The notes under the pieces: model-generated
What the model was told of the DNA's origin: nothing
What the model saw: the letters and a program-made list of their open reading frames with translations, nothing else
The model's database searches: none
Part shown: one piece after another, positions 11,390 through 22,068 of the stretch
Numbering within the stretch: the stretch's first letter is position 1
How the letters are laid out: every line of letters starts with the position of its first letter
Assembly (NCBI GenBank): GCA_900491605.1
Contig: UESW01004009.1
Span: 307,131-371,130, forward strand
Length of the DNA: 64,000 nt
Source: Calamus simplicifolius
Lineage: Eukaryota > Streptophyta > Magnoliopsida > Arecales > Arecaceae
Direction of reading: 5' to 3'
Translations under genes and position numbers: made by a program

Positions 11390-12060
11390 AAGAGTGATAA
11401 GTGTTCAATTTCAGTCAGCAGGAATACTTTGAGATTGGAAAGCACTCATGATGGCTTGCACAACGTCATGGCCCACAATATTCCAATATAACTGAAAGAA
11501 AAAGGGAAAAAAACCATCAAGCCCTAGATCCCATAGATTCGATCGAATCTCATCTACAGTGATAGGTCTAGTAAGAAGGTCATTCTCTTTTGCAGAGACC
11601 TTTTTAGAATCAAGGACCAGATGGACAGAGAATCCATCGACAGTATGCTCAGATCATCTGGACTGAAAAAAGTGATAAAGCTAGTCCCTTATGATATAGA
11701 TGTCTTCCTAATAATGCCCTTCCTCATCGACTATACGCGAATCCTGTTGGTAGCTCTACGTCTCAGGATAGCTTGATGAAAAAAACTGGTATTGCGAACC
11801 CCCTTACGAATTCAATGTATCGAGACCTCTGCCTCCAGTAAATCTCTTGCTGTTGTAAAAGTGAATGGTGGCAAGCTAACATAGCTCTAAGAATAATAAG
11901 ATCAGAATTAGGAAGGTAGCCTTCTTTGTCCTTTCTTCTTTGTAGAGTAACTATTTTAGCTTCCACATGTTCAACTTTCCTGACTAGGTTCCCTACTTTC
12001 ACTCTGTTCCATCTGAAAAGCTAGTGCCTCGCTAGCTTGAGAGAGGTAATACTGTGTACA

Positions 12061-12540
12061 GGCTATCTAGATGAGCATGCTTTTAAGTTAAGGTATATTT
12101 GGTTTTTCAAATAATCTTATATTTCATTTTTATAGAAAACAAAAAATACCTATGATAATTAAAAATAAGGTGTTTTTTTTAAAAAAATAACCTTTAAATA
12201 GAAAAAATTGAACATATAAAAACAAAGAGAAAAGTGAAAAATAAAGATCGAAAAACTTAAAAATATGATAGTAAATTATATCCTCTTTAATTTTCTTAGT
12301 TTCTTCTTTTGAAAAACATAATTTATAACGAAAATAAAATATAAAAAAAATAATTTTTGTTCTGTCCTTCCAAATATATTTTCTAAAAATCAAATGTAGA
12401 AAAAAAATAAACACTTTTAGAAGATAAAAATAAAATAAAAAATTTGAACACCAAATGTATAGCCTTAAATCTTTTATATCTATTTCCATTTCCACTTTAT
12501 TTTTCACCTTTCCCTGGGATATCATTTGCGTATCTCAATC
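12061..12540. other. Very AT-rich spacer
   Basis: Roughly 80% A+T with long A and T runs. The 131-codon open frame on the minus strand (12525-12130) is almost only Phe, Lys, Ile, Leu and Tyr and is a product of base composition. No element ends were recognised. Confidence 0.6.
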
Positions 12541-13207
12541 ACCTGGATCTCTTTTTCCACGGCCAACATGAGAACATCAGCGACACCTGAAGTAGTCCTG
12601 CGTTTGAGTACTCCTAGAGTTCTCCCAAGCTTGGAGGGCAATCAATACTCGAGATGATAAGGTCTGGTGTCTCGTCCACTTTGATGTGATTGTGGACTCT
12701 CCAGTGTTGGCGTGATTCATAGAACTTCACATCGATATGGCCCAGTAGGCAGAGATGGCTAGCTTTGTGTGGTTCCTTGATGGTTTTCAGGGATTTTTTT
12801 TTTTTTTCCTTTCATTTCATTTGCGTCATCAGTCATAAACTGCGCGCAGCAAAGCGGTCTTTGACTGTGCTTAGTGCGCGCGCTTTGGTGGCTTTTGCCA
12901 TCAACTTTTGCCTCGCACCTCGTGTGCCTCATGGCATCCATCGCATGGAATATACCACCATTGGGGCCCGAGACCCTCAGACCTCAGCGTGTTGACGTTC
13001 CTGCGACGACGAGAAGACCCGGAGATCAGCCGACCAAAATGCCTTCCGAAAGACGAGGATATTGAAGCCTTCTTCCTTCTCTATTTTATCGGTACTGTAA
13101 TTTAAAGGCATAAATAAATTAAAGAGTCTGATAATTCTCGACGATCAACAATTCTATTTTTACTATTGCCGATATTGATGTATTTTTTTATTTTTAACTC
13201 CTTTAAT
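12541..13207 (+). repeat. Region ending in the 5' LTR remnant of the outer copia element
   Basis: The last 200 bp or so (13000-13207) resemble the end of the putative 3' LTR at 30055-30240: both have a GAAGCCTTCTTCC block, then a TATC-GT-CTG-like stretch, then CGACGATC and TTGATGTAT/TTGAGGTAT. They end right before a primer-binding site. Many differences are G to A or C to T in this copy. I see no similarity further left, so the 5' part of the LTR may be lost or replaced. 12541-13000 holds nothing else I can name. Confidence 0.4.
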
Positions 13208-13222
13208 TGATATCAGAGCCAC
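13208..13222 (+). other. Primer-binding site of the outer copia element
   Basis: TGATATCAGAGCC differs by one base from TGGTATCAGAGC, the binding site for the 3' end of initiator tRNA-Met used by most plant copia elements. It immediately follows the LTR-like end and sets the element on the plus strand. Confidence 0.65.
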
Positions 13223-13269
13223 GCCGATCATCAAAGGTTGAAATTGCTAAGAGCAAGCTGCGGCCATGG

Positions 13270-14791
13270 GTACCGCAGCATGCAGCAAATTTAAGAATAT
13301 AGAATAAAAATGAATATGGAAGGTTTCACTGTGGCCATGGGTACTACAGCGACCTCAGTTTGATCGGGCCGAAGGGGAGGGTCTATTTGATCCTCCCCGA
13401 TAGCTAGGAGGATCCTCTTCAGCCACTGGAATCTCTTCCCCTTCTTCCCTGACCATTGGTGGCCGAGGACGGCTTTCCCTTCCACCTAGTCCCAGACCCG
13501 TCCGCGTGACACAGGCTGTTCCCATGGCCTGGGGTCATCGGACTTGTTCCGGCGACCGGCGTTGGCCCCGCCAGTCGCCGGAGCTTGTTCGGCTCCTTCT
13601 CCGACCGCTAGAGGCTGGGGAAGCCCTGCCTCCGCCGCACACGCGGCGGACGCAGGGTCCCTGTTATCACCGGGAGTTCTTTGGCGGCCGGCGATGCCTC
13701 GCCTGCTGCCGAAGACCCTCCCGGGGATCGTCCCCGGTGTCCTGGCCGGCCTCTTTTCCGGCCACTGGATGGCCGAGGAAGCCTGATTATCGCCGTGTGG
13801 GGACGGGCAAGCTCGTGCCCGTTGGCCGTGGGGCTGCCAAACCTTCTATGGCGGCACCGGCCGCCGATGCTCCCCCCTAGGCTTCCTTCCGACCGCCGAA
13901 GGGCTACGACGGCCCCTCTTTGTCGCCGTGTGGGTGGCAGGCATGGGGGACTGTCCGTGAGTTTACGGATGGCATCACCCATAAATTCATGAAAATCTAG
14001 GGACTTTCTAGTATTTATCCATTAAAAAAAGGGAAACAGAAAAGTGGAGCTGACATGGCAGATATGTCAGCACTGTGATGATGTGGCAGGCTTTGCACGA
14101 GACACATTCATGGCGACCGCATGGCTGCCATGTGGCAGTCCACGTAGATAGCGAGCTGACAAATAATAGATGCTTATATAGCATCCAGGTGTCTAGTCAT
14201 GTGTTGGTCCCAGTTGACATCAGCTGCTTGCGTGGCTTTTTTTCTAATTTTTTAGATTTTAACAATTATAGAAAAATTACAAAAAATTACAGAAAAAATC
14301 TAAAAAATTCAAAAAAATCAGAAAAAATCAGAAAAAAATCTAAAAAATTCAAATAAAATATTTACTGAAAGTTTTTTTTGCTGTGGCATGATTATTTATG
14401 CTTTGTGCATGAATATTATCGTTGCCATTCTGCTTGAATTTTTGTGACTATTTTTTCTGAATGCATAATTATTTATGCTTAGTGAATAAATATGGTTTAT
14501 GCATGTCTCTGTACATTTTCTATTGATATAATTAATTTATGCTTAGTGCATAAGAAAATTTATGTCATTTGCTATGAATATTCTATGATCATATTATTTA
14601 ATATGGATAACATAGATGTATTCTATGAAAAAATATTATATTCTGTGTTCCATCTTATTAAATGAGTGATGATTATGAGCTTAACGAAGTTTTTGATCTC
14701 ATTTATAGGAAGAAACATTTGTAATCTGGTTATTTTCCTAGCTAATGGTATAATATGTGCCTAATGTCCATACCTTGCTTGACTGAATGCA
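13270..14791 (+). other. Leader of the outer copia element, with a GC-rich island
   Basis: Between the primer-binding site and gag there are about 1.5 kb without a convincing gene. 13500-13990 is strongly GC-rich and open in several frames on both strands, with Pro/Arg/Ala-rich translations typical of composition rather than coding. 14230-14370 is a run of AAAAATC-like low-complexity repeats. The rest is AT-rich. Confidence 0.5.
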
Positions 14792-15042
14792 GTGATGGCC
14801 TCCAAATCTGTGATAGCTGATCTTAACAAAGGTGAGAAGCTAGATGAACAAAACTTTGAAATGTGGCATAGAAAAATTCAATACCTGCTGAATGAATTAG
14901 AAGTCTTAGAGATCCTGACAACTAGCGTGATACCACTAGTACCGGACACTACTGAGCAACATCGTCTTGATCGGAAAGCCTATGAAAATTGGATCAAAAA
15001 AAATTATTGTGCATGCTTTACCATGTTGAGTAGCATGCACAA
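14792..15042 (+). pseudogene. Outer copia gag, N-terminal part before the insertion
   Basis: The frame encodes SKSVIADLNKGEKLDEQNFE, then a WHRKIQYLLNE segment, the usual N-terminus of copia gag (a small alpha-helical domain with a W-x3-I-x2-L pattern). It stops matching at the LTR of the inner element, exactly at the CACAA target duplication. The remainder resumes at 25107. Confidence 0.75.
15038..15042. repeat. Target-site duplication CACAA, left copy
   Basis: CACAA directly precedes the LTR start TGTTGGTCC and recurs at 25107-25111 directly after the other LTR end. Five base pairs is the usual copia duplication. Removing the insert with one copy leaves continuous outer gag. Confidence 0.9.
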
Positions 15043-16444
15043 TGTTGGTCCAGATAGCAACCCAAGAGGGGGGGTGAATTGGGTTTTTTAAAAAATTGAA
15101 CTCCTTTGAAAGATAACCCCCAGCGGAAATAAAAACTTAGATTCACATATTTAAAACTAAGCAACTATAAATAGAGAGTTGAAGATAAAGAGACAATCAC
15201 GGCAAACACAATAGATTTTATAGTGGTTCGGTGTACCTACACCTACGTCCACTCCCAAGTACCTCTTGGGTCCACACTATAATCAAACTGATTACAGCAG
15301 AGTTGTTTTGCAAGCTCACAACTCGAACTTGTTGTTTTCCCGGGTGCACAACGAACCCAGCTGGTTTTCAAGGCTCACCAGCACAAAACCTTAAAACCAC
15401 AAGCTAATGCTTGCACAAGGCTAACAGCCTCAACTGAATCAATCACCAGATTGACCCAACAAACAGTATTTGATTTTACAAAAGCAAACTGCTCCTTCAA
15501 TGAGCAAATATACAATAATGAAACAATAAATAGAGATTAGGAACCAAAGCCTGATTCGAAGATCTTGGTGGCTTCTTCCTTCTCTTCCTTTGAATGGATC
15601 TTCCTTTGAATATGCTCTTGAGGCTCAGAAGATTGGAAAAACTAGGGCTTCTTCCTTCTCTTGAGATTTCTTCTAAATAGAACAGCAAAGGCTTGGAATC
15701 TCTTTCTCTTCTTTTGGGGAATGAGTATGATCTTTCCTTACAGGTTTTCCCTCTTTTCTTTTCTGATAGATCTCAAAGATTTTCTCTATTCTTTTCTTTT
15801 TGCCTCTTTCTTCTCTTTTCCTCTCTTTTTTTGGGATGCAATCAACCCTCTTCTTATAGATTCGATTAATCCACAAATAGTGTGAAACTATCCGTTAGAA
15901 GCAAGTGAAAAAGGATTAGATCCATAAATAACAATAGCCGTTGGGATTAAAATAGATAAAGATAAAGTTTAGAGTCGTTCTGACAGTTCTGGAGCCGTGT
16001 CTGACATTCTGGAGTCGGCTCTGGCTTTTCTGGAGTCGGCTCTAACTCAAAATAATTTAATCCGCTCGATCTGGAGTCGTCTCTGACTTTTCTGGGGTCG
16101 ACACAAAATTCTTCTGGAGTCGACTCTAGAAGTCTGGGAGTCGACTCTAAGTCGTGGCCTGAAAATCCAACGTTCTGTTGTTTCTGATAGAGTCGGCTCT
16201 CACAGTCCCGGAGTCGACTCTAAGTCCGTGCCGTTTTCGGAGTCGGCTCTGTGATTCCATGTGTCGACTCTAATGTCTGCAGTCTTACCTTGACATTAGA
16301 TTCGAACCAGAACTTGATTTTCCTTCTTGATTTTGATCATCAATTAGACTTATAATCTGAAAAACTTAATCAAAATCATTAGTAACATTAAATGTTATAC
16401 TCAAATAGTTTTGTTAATCATCAAAATCCTCAATTGGGTCAACA
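15043..16444 (-). repeat. 3' LTR of the Sirevirus-like element
   Basis: As the element reads on the minus strand, this is its downstream LTR: it abuts the polypurine tract at 16445-16455. It contains TATAGTGGTTCGGTG (15219-15233), shared with the solo LTR at 36339-38632, and about 12 copies of GAGTCG(A/G)CTC-like words at 15968-16280. Short open frames inside it occur identically in the other LTR and are not genes. Confidence 0.93.
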
Positions 16445-16790
16445 ATCTCCCCCTTTTTGATGATGACAAAAACTTTGAGTATATGTATTAAGAAATTCAT
16501 TTGAATTGAGAATTATAGACATTGTTAAAGCTTAGAGACTTTCTAATAGAGAATTTGATGCCAATATTCAAAATGAATAAAAATAAACAAAATTTGACAT
16601 CAATCAAAATGATTTGACTTTTATATGGAGAAACTTATTAAGCTCCCCCTGCATTGAATAGCTCCCCCTATCTGAATTCTTCCTAAAAATTCTCAGAATT
16701 GTTCTTCATTTTCTTTCTCTTTCTCTTTCTTATATATGTCTTTCTTATATGCATATACATTTATCTCTCCCCCTTTTTTGTTATCAACAA
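16445..16790 (-). other. Polypurine tract and extra tract copies
   Basis: The plus strand shows CTCCCCC next to the LTR (16447), twice at about 16642-16672 (GCTCCCCCTGC and GCTCCCCCTAT), and again at about 16767. On the element's strand these are AGGGGGAG tracts. The LTR-adjacent one should prime plus-strand DNA synthesis. Several copies of the tract are a reported Sirevirus trait. Confidence 0.75.
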
Positions 16791-17054
16791 TAAGGTGAGT
16801 TTAAAAACAATTGAGAATGTACTTAGAGCGAGAATGTTGATTCGAATAACCATAAGGATAGGAAACTTATTCATTGACATTCACTCAAAGATAAATTTGT
16901 AATAAAAGTGCAACATTCATTCAAATATTTGTATTCCAAAGCAAGATCCATTACATGTATTCTAAAATGACAGATTTAAGTATGTAAATCCTAGATACAT
17001 GCTAAGAAGGAAAGCAAGAAATCCTAAGATACAACCTAGGATTGAAACACAAAA

Positions 17055-18443
17055 TCAAATATGCTTATACACAATTTTCTTTAAATGTCCAATCATTTCC
17101 ATAACATCATCTTTTTGGGTCTTCTTAAAGCTTTCAAGACATGCTTCAATTTGAGAGACGGCAAGGTCGATATCTTTCTTCAATTGACTTGTAGCATGAA
17201 GATACTTTCCAGAACCGTCCGCAATGCCTTCCATCCTTTCAAAAATTTTATGAAGATCAGTGCTAAAGGATTCGACGGAATTGCTAATTGAAAAAGAAAT
17301 CATGTCAAGTCTTGAATTAATCTCATCCTTTAATTGATTGAACTCCTCTCTTAGTTTACACATATCATTTGTTCTTACACTGTCATACTCAGCCAATAAA
17401 GCTCTGAGCTGACCAATCTGTTCCTCAGAAAATCTTTCTGATGCCATTGCTGACTGATGTGGAAGTTGAGAGCTAGGTCCAGCTTCTGAGGGTCCAGCAG
17501 AAGGTCCAGCAGGAGAAGGTCCAGCAGATGGTTCAGGAATGTCTTCTCCTCTGACTTCCTCAACTCTAACTTCTTCAGCTCTGGCCTCATGTCCTCTTTT
17601 AATCCAGTTTCCATTTTCTTTTCTAAAGCCCATTCGGTGAATAGTAGAGACACTATAATAATCTGTATGTCTTAACTTTCTTAGTGGCTCATTGTCCATT
17701 ATAAGTACACCTTGGCTTCTGAATACCAATGTTAAAACCATACCATAAGGTAATGTAGATCTCTTTTTAGTAGCTGCCTCTGCCATATATCCTATCATCA
17801 TTTCAGCAAGATTTAAAGGTCTACCAGTGAGTATGCAGTCCATCAATAAAACGTCTCGCTCCGAGACATATTCAAACCTTCCGATTTTAGGGAAAAGAAT
17901 CCTTCCACAGATATTATGAAGTAATCTGAGTTCCAAATTAAGTTGATTTGCCAAGATTTCCTCAAACTCAGAAACTTCTCTCCCTAACATCCTTGACAGT
18001 GCTCCTCCTCTATCTTCATGATGATATTCAACAAGTCCAACAGTAGGCATTTCCAATAAATTACCAAGGGATTCGGCTGTGATGATTACCTTTGTTCCTC
18101 TTACAACACTTACTAAACCTCCCTCTCCTCTACTTAAATCATTATAAAACTCTCTTACTAGGGCAGGGTAGGTAGGGATATCCAAAGAGCAGACCTTCTC
18201 CCATCCCATTTCTTTCAACAATCGCCCAATAGCAAAACCTTCCGAAATAAAGAAGTTGAAATCAACTTTTCTTCCGGTTGTAATGGCCTTACCAGCTAAT
18301 TGGTCGACTCTTGGAGAAGATGGTGAGGGTGGAGAGTCATCTTGAGTGGCAGATGAAGAAGATGACGAAGGTTGCCTTCGATTTGAACGGCGCTTCGTCG
18401 GAACAGTCGAACCACCAATGATTGCACGCCTTTTGGGAGCCAT
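17055..18443 (-). CDS. Third ORF (env-position) of the Sirevirus-like element, 462 aa
   Basis: The frame opens at ATG 18443 (MAPKRRAIIGG) and is intact to 17055. Residues 4-23 are Lys/Arg-rich and could be a nuclear signal. Residues about 60-275 form a globular domain (with WEKVCSLDIPTYPALVREFY, then GRILFPKIG) that resembles the family annotated as 'putative plant transposon protein'. Residues 301-330 are a Pro/Ser/Gly linker with AGPS repeats. Residues 335-455 are predicted coiled coil. I see no signal peptide or convincing transmembrane segment, so an envelope role is not supported. It lies between pol and the 3' LTR in sense orientation, 500 bp after pol, which suggests expression by splicing or its own promoter. 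Its function is unknown. Confidence 0.8.
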   Translation of the reverse strand: MAPKRRAIIGGSTVPTKRRSNRRQPSSSSSSATQDDSPPSPSSPRVDQLAGKAITTGRKVDFNFFISEGFAIGRLLKEMGWEKVCSLDIPTYPALVREFYNDLSRGEGGLVSVVRGTKVIITAESLGNLLEMPTVGLVEYHHEDRGGALSRMLGREVSEFEEILANQLNLELRLLHNICGRILFPKIGRFEYVSERDVLLMDCILTGRPLNLAEMMIGYMAEAATKKRSTLPYGMVLTLVFRSQGVLIMDNEPLRKLRHTDYYSVSTIHRMGFRKENGNWIKRGHEARAEEVRVEEVRGEDIPEPSAGPSPAGPSAGPSEAGPSSQLPHQSAMASERFSEEQIGQLRALLAEYDSVRTNDMCKLREEFNQLKDEINSRLDMISFSISNSVESFSTDLHKIFERMEGIADGSGKYLHATSQLKKDIDLAVSQIEACLESFKKTQKDDVMEMIGHLKKIVYKHI

Positions 18444-18539
18444 TGGATTCGATTGGAATGAGTAATCAAGGTTTTGAGGGATTTGGAGAGTTTGGAATCA
18501 GTTTGGAACAGTTTGAAAATGGTTTAGGAGACGATAGAA

Positions 18540-18760
18540 ATCGTTTGGGGTCGACTCCGCCCTTTTTATTTTGACCTAGTTCCACTTAGAGTCGACTCCC
18601 GAAAATGAGGTGTCGGCTCCGAACCAGAGAATCTGTCAGCGCCCGAATTAGAGTCGGCTCTACAGAAGCCAGAGTCGGCTCTAATTGCCCAGACAGAACA
18701 TCAAAATAAGAAGGTGTCGACTCCACAAACGAGGTGTCGACTCCACAATAGTTTCAGTGA
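18540..18760. repeat. Palindromic GTCGACTC-type repeats between pol and ORF3
   Basis: Seven copies of GTCG(A/G)CTC, most within AGAGTCGACTC or GGTGTCGACTCC, lie just upstream of the ORF3 start as read on the minus strand. The same word is amplified in both LTRs. Placement ahead of ORF3 suggests a regulatory role; that is inference. Confidence 0.75.
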
Positions 18761-18940
18761 AAATTCGAATTTCAAGGATCTGAAACTAATCAAATTAAAC
18801 ATCAAACTCTAGATAAGTGTTCCTTAACAATTGGGGAAACAATAAATCAACTTTCTAGATAAATTTCCTTATTGGACATAGAGGATTTTCAAGAAATTAT
18901 AGAAGTCTAGATAGTTGTTGTCCTTAAGAGTTTCAGAAAA

Positions 18941-21900
18941 TTATTCTAAAGGATCACAAACTCCTAATTCTCCTCTAAGATAGCAAAATCTCTCCTCACT
19001 CAAGGGTTTGGTAAAAATATCAGCTAATTGATCATTAGTATTAATATATTCAAGACAAACATCTTTGTTAGTTACATGTTCTCTAATAAAGTGATGTCTA
19101 ATTTCAATGTGTTTAGTTCTTGAATGTTGAATTGGATTTTTAGTTAGATTGATAGCACTAGTATTATCACATTTAATAGGTATTTTATCAAGTGTGATAC
19201 CATAATCTTCAAGTTGTCGCTTAATCCAAAGGATTTGAGCACAGCAACTTCCAGCTGCAACATACTCTGCCTCAGCAGTGGATAATGCAACCGAATTTTG
19301 CTTCTTGCTAAACCAAGAGATTAAGTTACTTCCTAAAAGTTGGCATACCCCACTTGTACTCTTTCTATCTAATTTACAACCAGCATAGTCAGAATCAGAA
19401 TAAGCAATCAATTTTAAGTTTGAGTCTCTAGAATACCATAATCCTACATTTTTAGTTCCATTTAGGTATCTAAAGATTCTTTTAACAGCAAGTAAATGTG
19501 ATTCTTTAGGATTAGATTGATATCTTGCACATAAGCAGACAGAAAACATGATATCTGGCCTACTTGCAGTTAGATAAAGAAGTGATCCAATCATACCTCT
19601 GTAATGCTTCTGATCTACTTTCTTACCTACTTCATCCTTGTCCAGCTTGCATGAGGGACTCATTGGCGTACCAAGAGGTTTAGCAGATTCCATACCAAAT
19701 TTCTTGAGTATTTCCTTTGTATACTTTGTTTGGTTAATGAAAATTCCCGCTTTCTCTTGTTTGATTTGAAGTCCAAGGAAGAAGTTTAGTTCTCCCATCA
19801 TGCTCATCTCGAATTCTCCCTGCATTAGCTTAGCAAATTCTTGACAAAGGAGATTGTTAGTAGCACCAAATATAATGTCATCAACATAAATTTGAACGAT
19901 TAATAAATCCTTTCCTTTTCTTTTTAAAAACAAGGTTTTATCAACATTTCCTCTAGAAAAGTCATTTTCAATTAAAAATTTACTTAATCTATCATACCAA
20001 GCTCTAGGTGCTTGCTTTAAACCATAAAGTGCTTTGTGTAGTTTGAAGACGTGGTTTGGAAATTCATGATCTTCAAAACCAGGAGGTTGTTCAACATAAA
20101 CTTCCTCATTTATAAAACCATTTAGAAATGCACTTTTAACATCCATTTGAAATAAGTTGAAATTCATATGACATGCAAATGCAAGTAGTAGCCTAATGGC
20201 TTCTAGTCTAGCAACAGGTGCAAAAGTTTCATCAAAATCTATACCTTCTTCTTGATTATACCCTTTTGCAACTAGTCTAGCTTTGTTTCTAATTACTATG
20301 CCATTTTCATCTAATTTATTTCTAAATACCCATTTAGATCCTATTATAGGGTGATTTTTAGGTCTTTCAACTAGGGTCCAGACTTGATTTCTAGTGAATT
20401 GGTTTAACTCTTCCTGCATTGCTAACATCCAATAACTATCTTTCTCGGCTTCCTCTATAGTCTTAGGTTCTATATGAGATACAAATGCAAGATGATTATT
20501 GATATCTCTCATTGATGATCTAGTCCTTACACCTTGAGATGGATCACCTATGATTAGGTCTTTAGGATGACCATAAGCATATCTCCAATCTCTAGGTAGA
20601 TCTTGATCATTTTGAACAGTATCAATACCATCATCCTTAGGTGAGTCATCATCCTTAACTTCAGGTTCTTGATCTGAAGATACATTTAATTTTTCAATAT
20701 TTCTTTCAATCAAAGATGTATCTTCCTCATCATCAATTTTATCTGAACTTGATGCTAAAGACTCATCAAACACTATATGAATGGATTCTTCTACAACTAA
20801 GCTTTTCTTATTAAATACTCTATATGCTTTGCTAGATGTAGAATATCCTAGGAAGATACCTTCATCAGACTTTGCGTCAAACTTCCCAAGATTATCCTTA
20901 CCATTGTTATGAATAAAACATCTACAACCAAATGCATGAAAATAACTTAAATTTGGTTTCCTATTGATCCAAAGTTCATAGGGAGTTTTCTTAAGGATAG
21001 GTCTAATTAGGGCTCTATTTAGAATGTAACAAGCTGTGTTTATAGCTTCCGCCCAAAAATATTTTGGAAGTTGGCTTTCACATAGCATGGTACGGGCCAT
21101 GTCTTCTAAAGTCCTATTCTTCCTTTCTACAACTCCATTTTGTTGTGGTGTTCTAGGTGCAGAGAAGTTATGATGTATGCCTTTTTCAAAACAGAATTTT
21201 TCAAATAAGTGATTTTCAAATTCAGTTCCATGATCACTTCTAATAGACACTATGGTAGTGTTTTTCTCATTAGTGACTTTCTTAACAAATTTCATGAATA
21301 TTGAGAAAGTCTCATCTTTGTGAGCCAAAAACATTACCCAAGTGAATCTAGAGTAATCATCTACTATCACTAGACCATATTTCTTTCCTCCTAGACTTGT
21401 GGTTCTAGTAGGTCCAAAAAGGTCCATGTGTAGTAGCTCTAGTGGCCTAGTAGTTGAAACAACATTCTTAGATTTGAAAGAAGTTCTTGTCTGTTTTCCA
21501 AATTGACATGCATCACATATTCGATTATTTTCAAAATTTAGACTAGGAATACCTTTAACTAAATCCATTTTCAATAATTTGGAAATTAGGTGTGTGCTTG
21601 CATGACCTAATCTACGATGCCATAGCCAACCAATCTCATTCATTTTAGCATTATCAGCAACTAAGCAATGATTACTTGGAGATAAATTACTCAAATCAAT
21701 TAAGTACACATTGCCATAGCGTTTACCAACAAGAATAATGCTATTATCAATGGGATTAGTAACAGTGCAAACAGAAGCTTCAAAGGAAACCTTGAACCCT
21801 TTGTCACACAGTTGGCTAATACTTATTAGATTATGTTTAAGTCCATCAACATATAAAACATTATCAATATGAGTAGATGGAGTAATTTGAATCTTACCAA

Positions 21901-22063
21901 TGCCCATGATATGGCCTTGACCATTATCACCAAAAGTAACTACTCCACCTCTTTTTGATTCAAGGGTGATGAATTGATCTTTGTCACCCGTCATGTGTCT
22001 TGAGCAACCACTGTCCAGGTACCATTTTCTTTTCAGTCTGATGGCTGCAAGACACTCCTGCAA
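18941..22063 (-). CDS. Copia pol polyprotein (protease, integrase, RT, RNase H), intact frame
   Basis: The open frame is 1040 codons. Protease: DSG at residues 17-19 in WYLDSGCSRHMTG. GAG-pre-integrase zinc site: H149, H153, C183, C186. Integrase core: D214, D277 and E313, the D,D35E spacing, with NGVVERKNRT. RT: D641 in QMDVKSAFLNG and YVDD at 726-729. RNase H: D890 (SDSDYAG), E931/E933 (STAEAEY), D966, ending with DIFTKPL (1015-1021). All catalytic residues are present. The frame begins at a TTG, not an ATG, and a TAA lies just upstream in frame. The gag stop (TAA) is 3 bp before it in another frame, so pol was probably made by frameshift or readthrough from gag. Confidence 0.92.
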   Translation of the reverse strand: MQECLAAIRLKRKWYLDSGCSRHMTGDKDQFITLESKRGGVVTFGDNGQGHIMGIGKIQITPSTHIDNVLYVDGLKHNLISISQLCDKGFKVSFEASVCTVTNPIDNSIILVGKRYGNVYLIDLSNLSPSNHCLVADNAKMNEIGWLWHRRLGHASTHLISKLLKMDLVKGIPSLNFENNRICDACQFGKQTRTSFKSKNVVSTTRPLELLHMDLFGPTRTTSLGGKKYGLVIVDDYSRFTWVMFLAHKDETFSIFMKFVKKVTNEKNTTIVSIRSDHGTEFENHLFEKFCFEKGIHHNFSAPRTPQQNGVVERKNRTLEDMARTMLCESQLPKYFWAEAINTACYILNRALIRPILKKTPYELWINRKPNLSYFHAFGCRCFIHNNGKDNLGKFDAKSDEGIFLGYSTSSKAYRVFNKKSLVVEESIHIVFDESLASSSDKIDDEEDTSLIERNIEKLNVSSDQEPEVKDDDSPKDDGIDTVQNDQDLPRDWRYAYGHPKDLIIGDPSQGVRTRSSMRDINNHLAFVSHIEPKTIEEAEKDSYWMLAMQEELNQFTRNQVWTLVERPKNHPIIGSKWVFRNKLDENGIVIRNKARLVAKGYNQEEGIDFDETFAPVARLEAIRLLLAFACHMNFNLFQMDVKSAFLNGFINEEVYVEQPPGFEDHEFPNHVFKLHKALYGLKQAPRAWYDRLSKFLIENDFSRGNVDKTLFLKRKGKDLLIVQIYVDDIIFGATNNLLCQEFAKLMQGEFEMSMMGELNFFLGLQIKQEKAGIFINQTKYTKEILKKFGMESAKPLGTPMSPSCKLDKDEVGKKVDQKHYRGMIGSLLYLTASRPDIMFSVCLCARYQSNPKESHLLAVKRIFRYLNGTKNVGLWYSRDSNLKLIAYSDSDYAGCKLDRKSTSGVCQLLGSNLISWFSKKQNSVALSTAEAEYVAAGSCCAQILWIKRQLEDYGITLDKIPIKCDNTSAINLTKNPIQHSRTKHIEIRHHFIREHVTNKDVCLEYINTNDQLADIFTKPLSEERFCYLRGELGVCDPLE

Positions 22064-22068
22064 AACAT

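Larger units (their letters stand above)
8735..12060 (-). mobile_element. L1-type LINE, 5' truncated and decayed
   Basis: Reading on the minus strand from about 12060, the pieces come in the order of a plant L1 ORF2: endonuclease-RT linker (12002-11763, with QQQEIYWRQRSRYIEF), reverse transcriptase (about 11390-10720), connection domain (10612-10140), zinc-knuckle linker region and a C-terminal RNase H (about 9270-8790). The endonuclease and ORF1 are missing, so the copy is 5' truncated. A T-run at about 8735 could be the remains of the poly(A) tail. No target duplication was found. At least five frames and several stops break the ORF, so it is dead. Confidence 0.85.

Noticed and set aside
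12130..12525. 131-codon frame rich in Phe and Lys
   Set aside because: The DNA is about 80% A+T, there is no domain, and the opposite frames look equally random.
13506..13992. Several open frames on both strands in GC-rich DNA
   Set aside because: Stops are rare at high GC. The translations are low-complexity Arg/Pro/Ala and mutually overlapping.
15497..15885. Small frames present identically at 24159-24547
   Set aside because: They are inside the two LTRs of one element, so they are copies of non-coding sequence.
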